Shown piece by piece: positions 63,555-64,000 of a DNA stretch of 64,000 nucleotides (its first letter is position 1; the number at the start of each line of letters is the position of its first letter). The notes below the pieces were generated by a model that had not been told where the DNA came from, did not search any database, and saw only the letters and a program-made list of their open reading frames with translations. Made by a program: the position numbers and the translations under genes. The stretch is from Rhizobiales bacterium GAS188 (GTDB taxonomy: Bacteria; Pseudomonadota; Alphaproteobacteria; Rhizobiales; Beijerinckiaceae): assembly GCA_900104855.1 (NCBI GenBank), contig FNSS01000001.1:5642001-5706000 (forward strand), in the 5' to 3' direction.

Positions 63555-63737
63555 GCGCCTATCCCTCCCATACGGCAGGATTGGACCGCCGGCTTCCAGC
63601 CGGCAACACAACGGGAATATGCCCCGCCTCGGCCTTGGGAACGGCTTCCCTCGGCTGGCGGCAGCTTCCCCACGGGATGCCGGCTGGAAGCCGGCGGTCC
63701 GGCGCGCATCCGCTGCGCTTCGCGGAGGAGGGATAGG
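63555..63737. repeat. Intergenic repeat family member, copy C, with nested 23-bp inverted repeat
   Basis: The outer ends match the copies at 47768 and 58396 (CCTATCCCTCCC to GGAGGAGGGATAGG). Inside, 63583-63605 and 63678-63700 are perfect 23-bp inverted repeats separated by 72 bp. These look like a second small element inserted into the first. The gap 63504-63931 has no other feature. Confidence 0.85.
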
Positions 63738-63931
63738 CGCGTCCTGATTGATCGGGCCCAAATCATTTCGCTCCAGGTTTTGGCCGCCATTGCCGATGGA
63801 GAGGTAAGTCGGCTGAATCATTGCAAGCGGAAAGCGCGGGTGCTAGCTTTCCATCCTCATCAGTCGGGCCGTCCATCGAGGCACGCTGCATCATCGATCG
63901 AGATGCAGCGCGGGAACCATCGGAGGCTTGC

Positions 63932-64000
63932 ATGACGTTGGCATTCATCCGCAAGAGCAGCATCGTCGCCGCAGCGAGCCTCAGCCTCGCCGCCGGCCTC
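63932..64000 (+). CDS. N-terminus of an exported protein (continues beyond the window)
   Basis: CGGAGG at 63921-63926 precedes ATG 63932. The 23 visible codons (MTLAFIRKSSIVAAASLSLA, then AGL) form the start of a signal peptide: basic residues then an Ala/Leu-rich stretch. The mature protein lies outside the window. It follows the caspase gene on the same strand after a repeat-containing gap. Confidence 0.7.
   Translation, partial: MTLAFIRKSSIVAAASLSLAAGL

Overview
The window is high-GC DNA with the gene content of an alphaproteobacterium, most likely a member of the Hyphomicrobiales (Rhizobiales). Evidence for this includes an alphaproteobacterial SOS box (GAAC-N7-GAAC) in front of recA, adjacent map and radC genes, a DUF1127 micro-protein, TrmFO, Omp25-like and autotransporter surface proteins, and prophage genes of the rhizobial type. 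No rRNA, tRNA or CRISPR array was seen.

Layout. Positions 1-12,585 are a mosaic accessory region. It holds the C-terminal part of an FAD monooxygenase, a broken secreted-protein gene, a VOC-protein/TetR/esterase set, a CMD protein followed by what looks like the stump of an ECF sigma gene, two exported 5-hydroxyisourate hydrolase-type proteins (one fused to an OHCU-decarboxylase-type domain), two alpha/beta hydrolases, an isochorismatase-like hydrolase and a GlxA-type regulator. Remnants of the 3' end of radC lie at about 975-1040 and 8251-8417, so this chromosomal site seems to have taken up DNA repeatedly.

Positions 12,586-29,299 are a 16.7-kb integrated element inserted inside radC. The two radC halves (12275-12595 and 29290-29689) share a 10-bp core and rejoin in frame to a 236-codon gene. 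The element carries a tyrosine integrase with paired arm-type repeats at both ends, an AlpA-like protein, a small PD-(D/E)XK nuclease, a stand-alone Spo11/topoisomerase VI-A-like protein, a RepA-like ATPase followed by an iteron-like array, terminase genes, a tape-measure protein, an XRE regulator with its operator, a cold-shock protein and several small unknown genes. No portal or major capsid gene was recognised.

Positions 29,300-47,700 are mostly housekeeping: map, a FkbM methyltransferase, a CinA-type protein, gpt, a DUF1127 gene, trmFO, a 3-hydroxyisobutyrate dehydrogenase-like gene, an O-antigen ligase-like membrane protein, an MsbA-type ABC exporter, a solute-binding protein, alaS and recA, then a large radical SAM protein with an embedded beta-rich domain.

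Positions 47,700-64,000 are a cell-surface and signalling region. It contains a secreted FecR-domain protein with 117 consecutive proline codons, a 1,332-residue autotransporter, a class III nucleotide cyclase, an outer-membrane barrel protein, a MarR/monooxygenase pair with a clear double operator, and a two-gene module in which a membrane-anchored TIR protein with a periplasmic FGE-like domain precedes an exported caspase-like/Sel1 protein. That last module is the best candidate for an undescribed system. Several families of intergenic inverted repeats (36.2, 40.9, 43.9, 47.8, 55.2, 58.4 and 63.6 kb) separate the transcription units.
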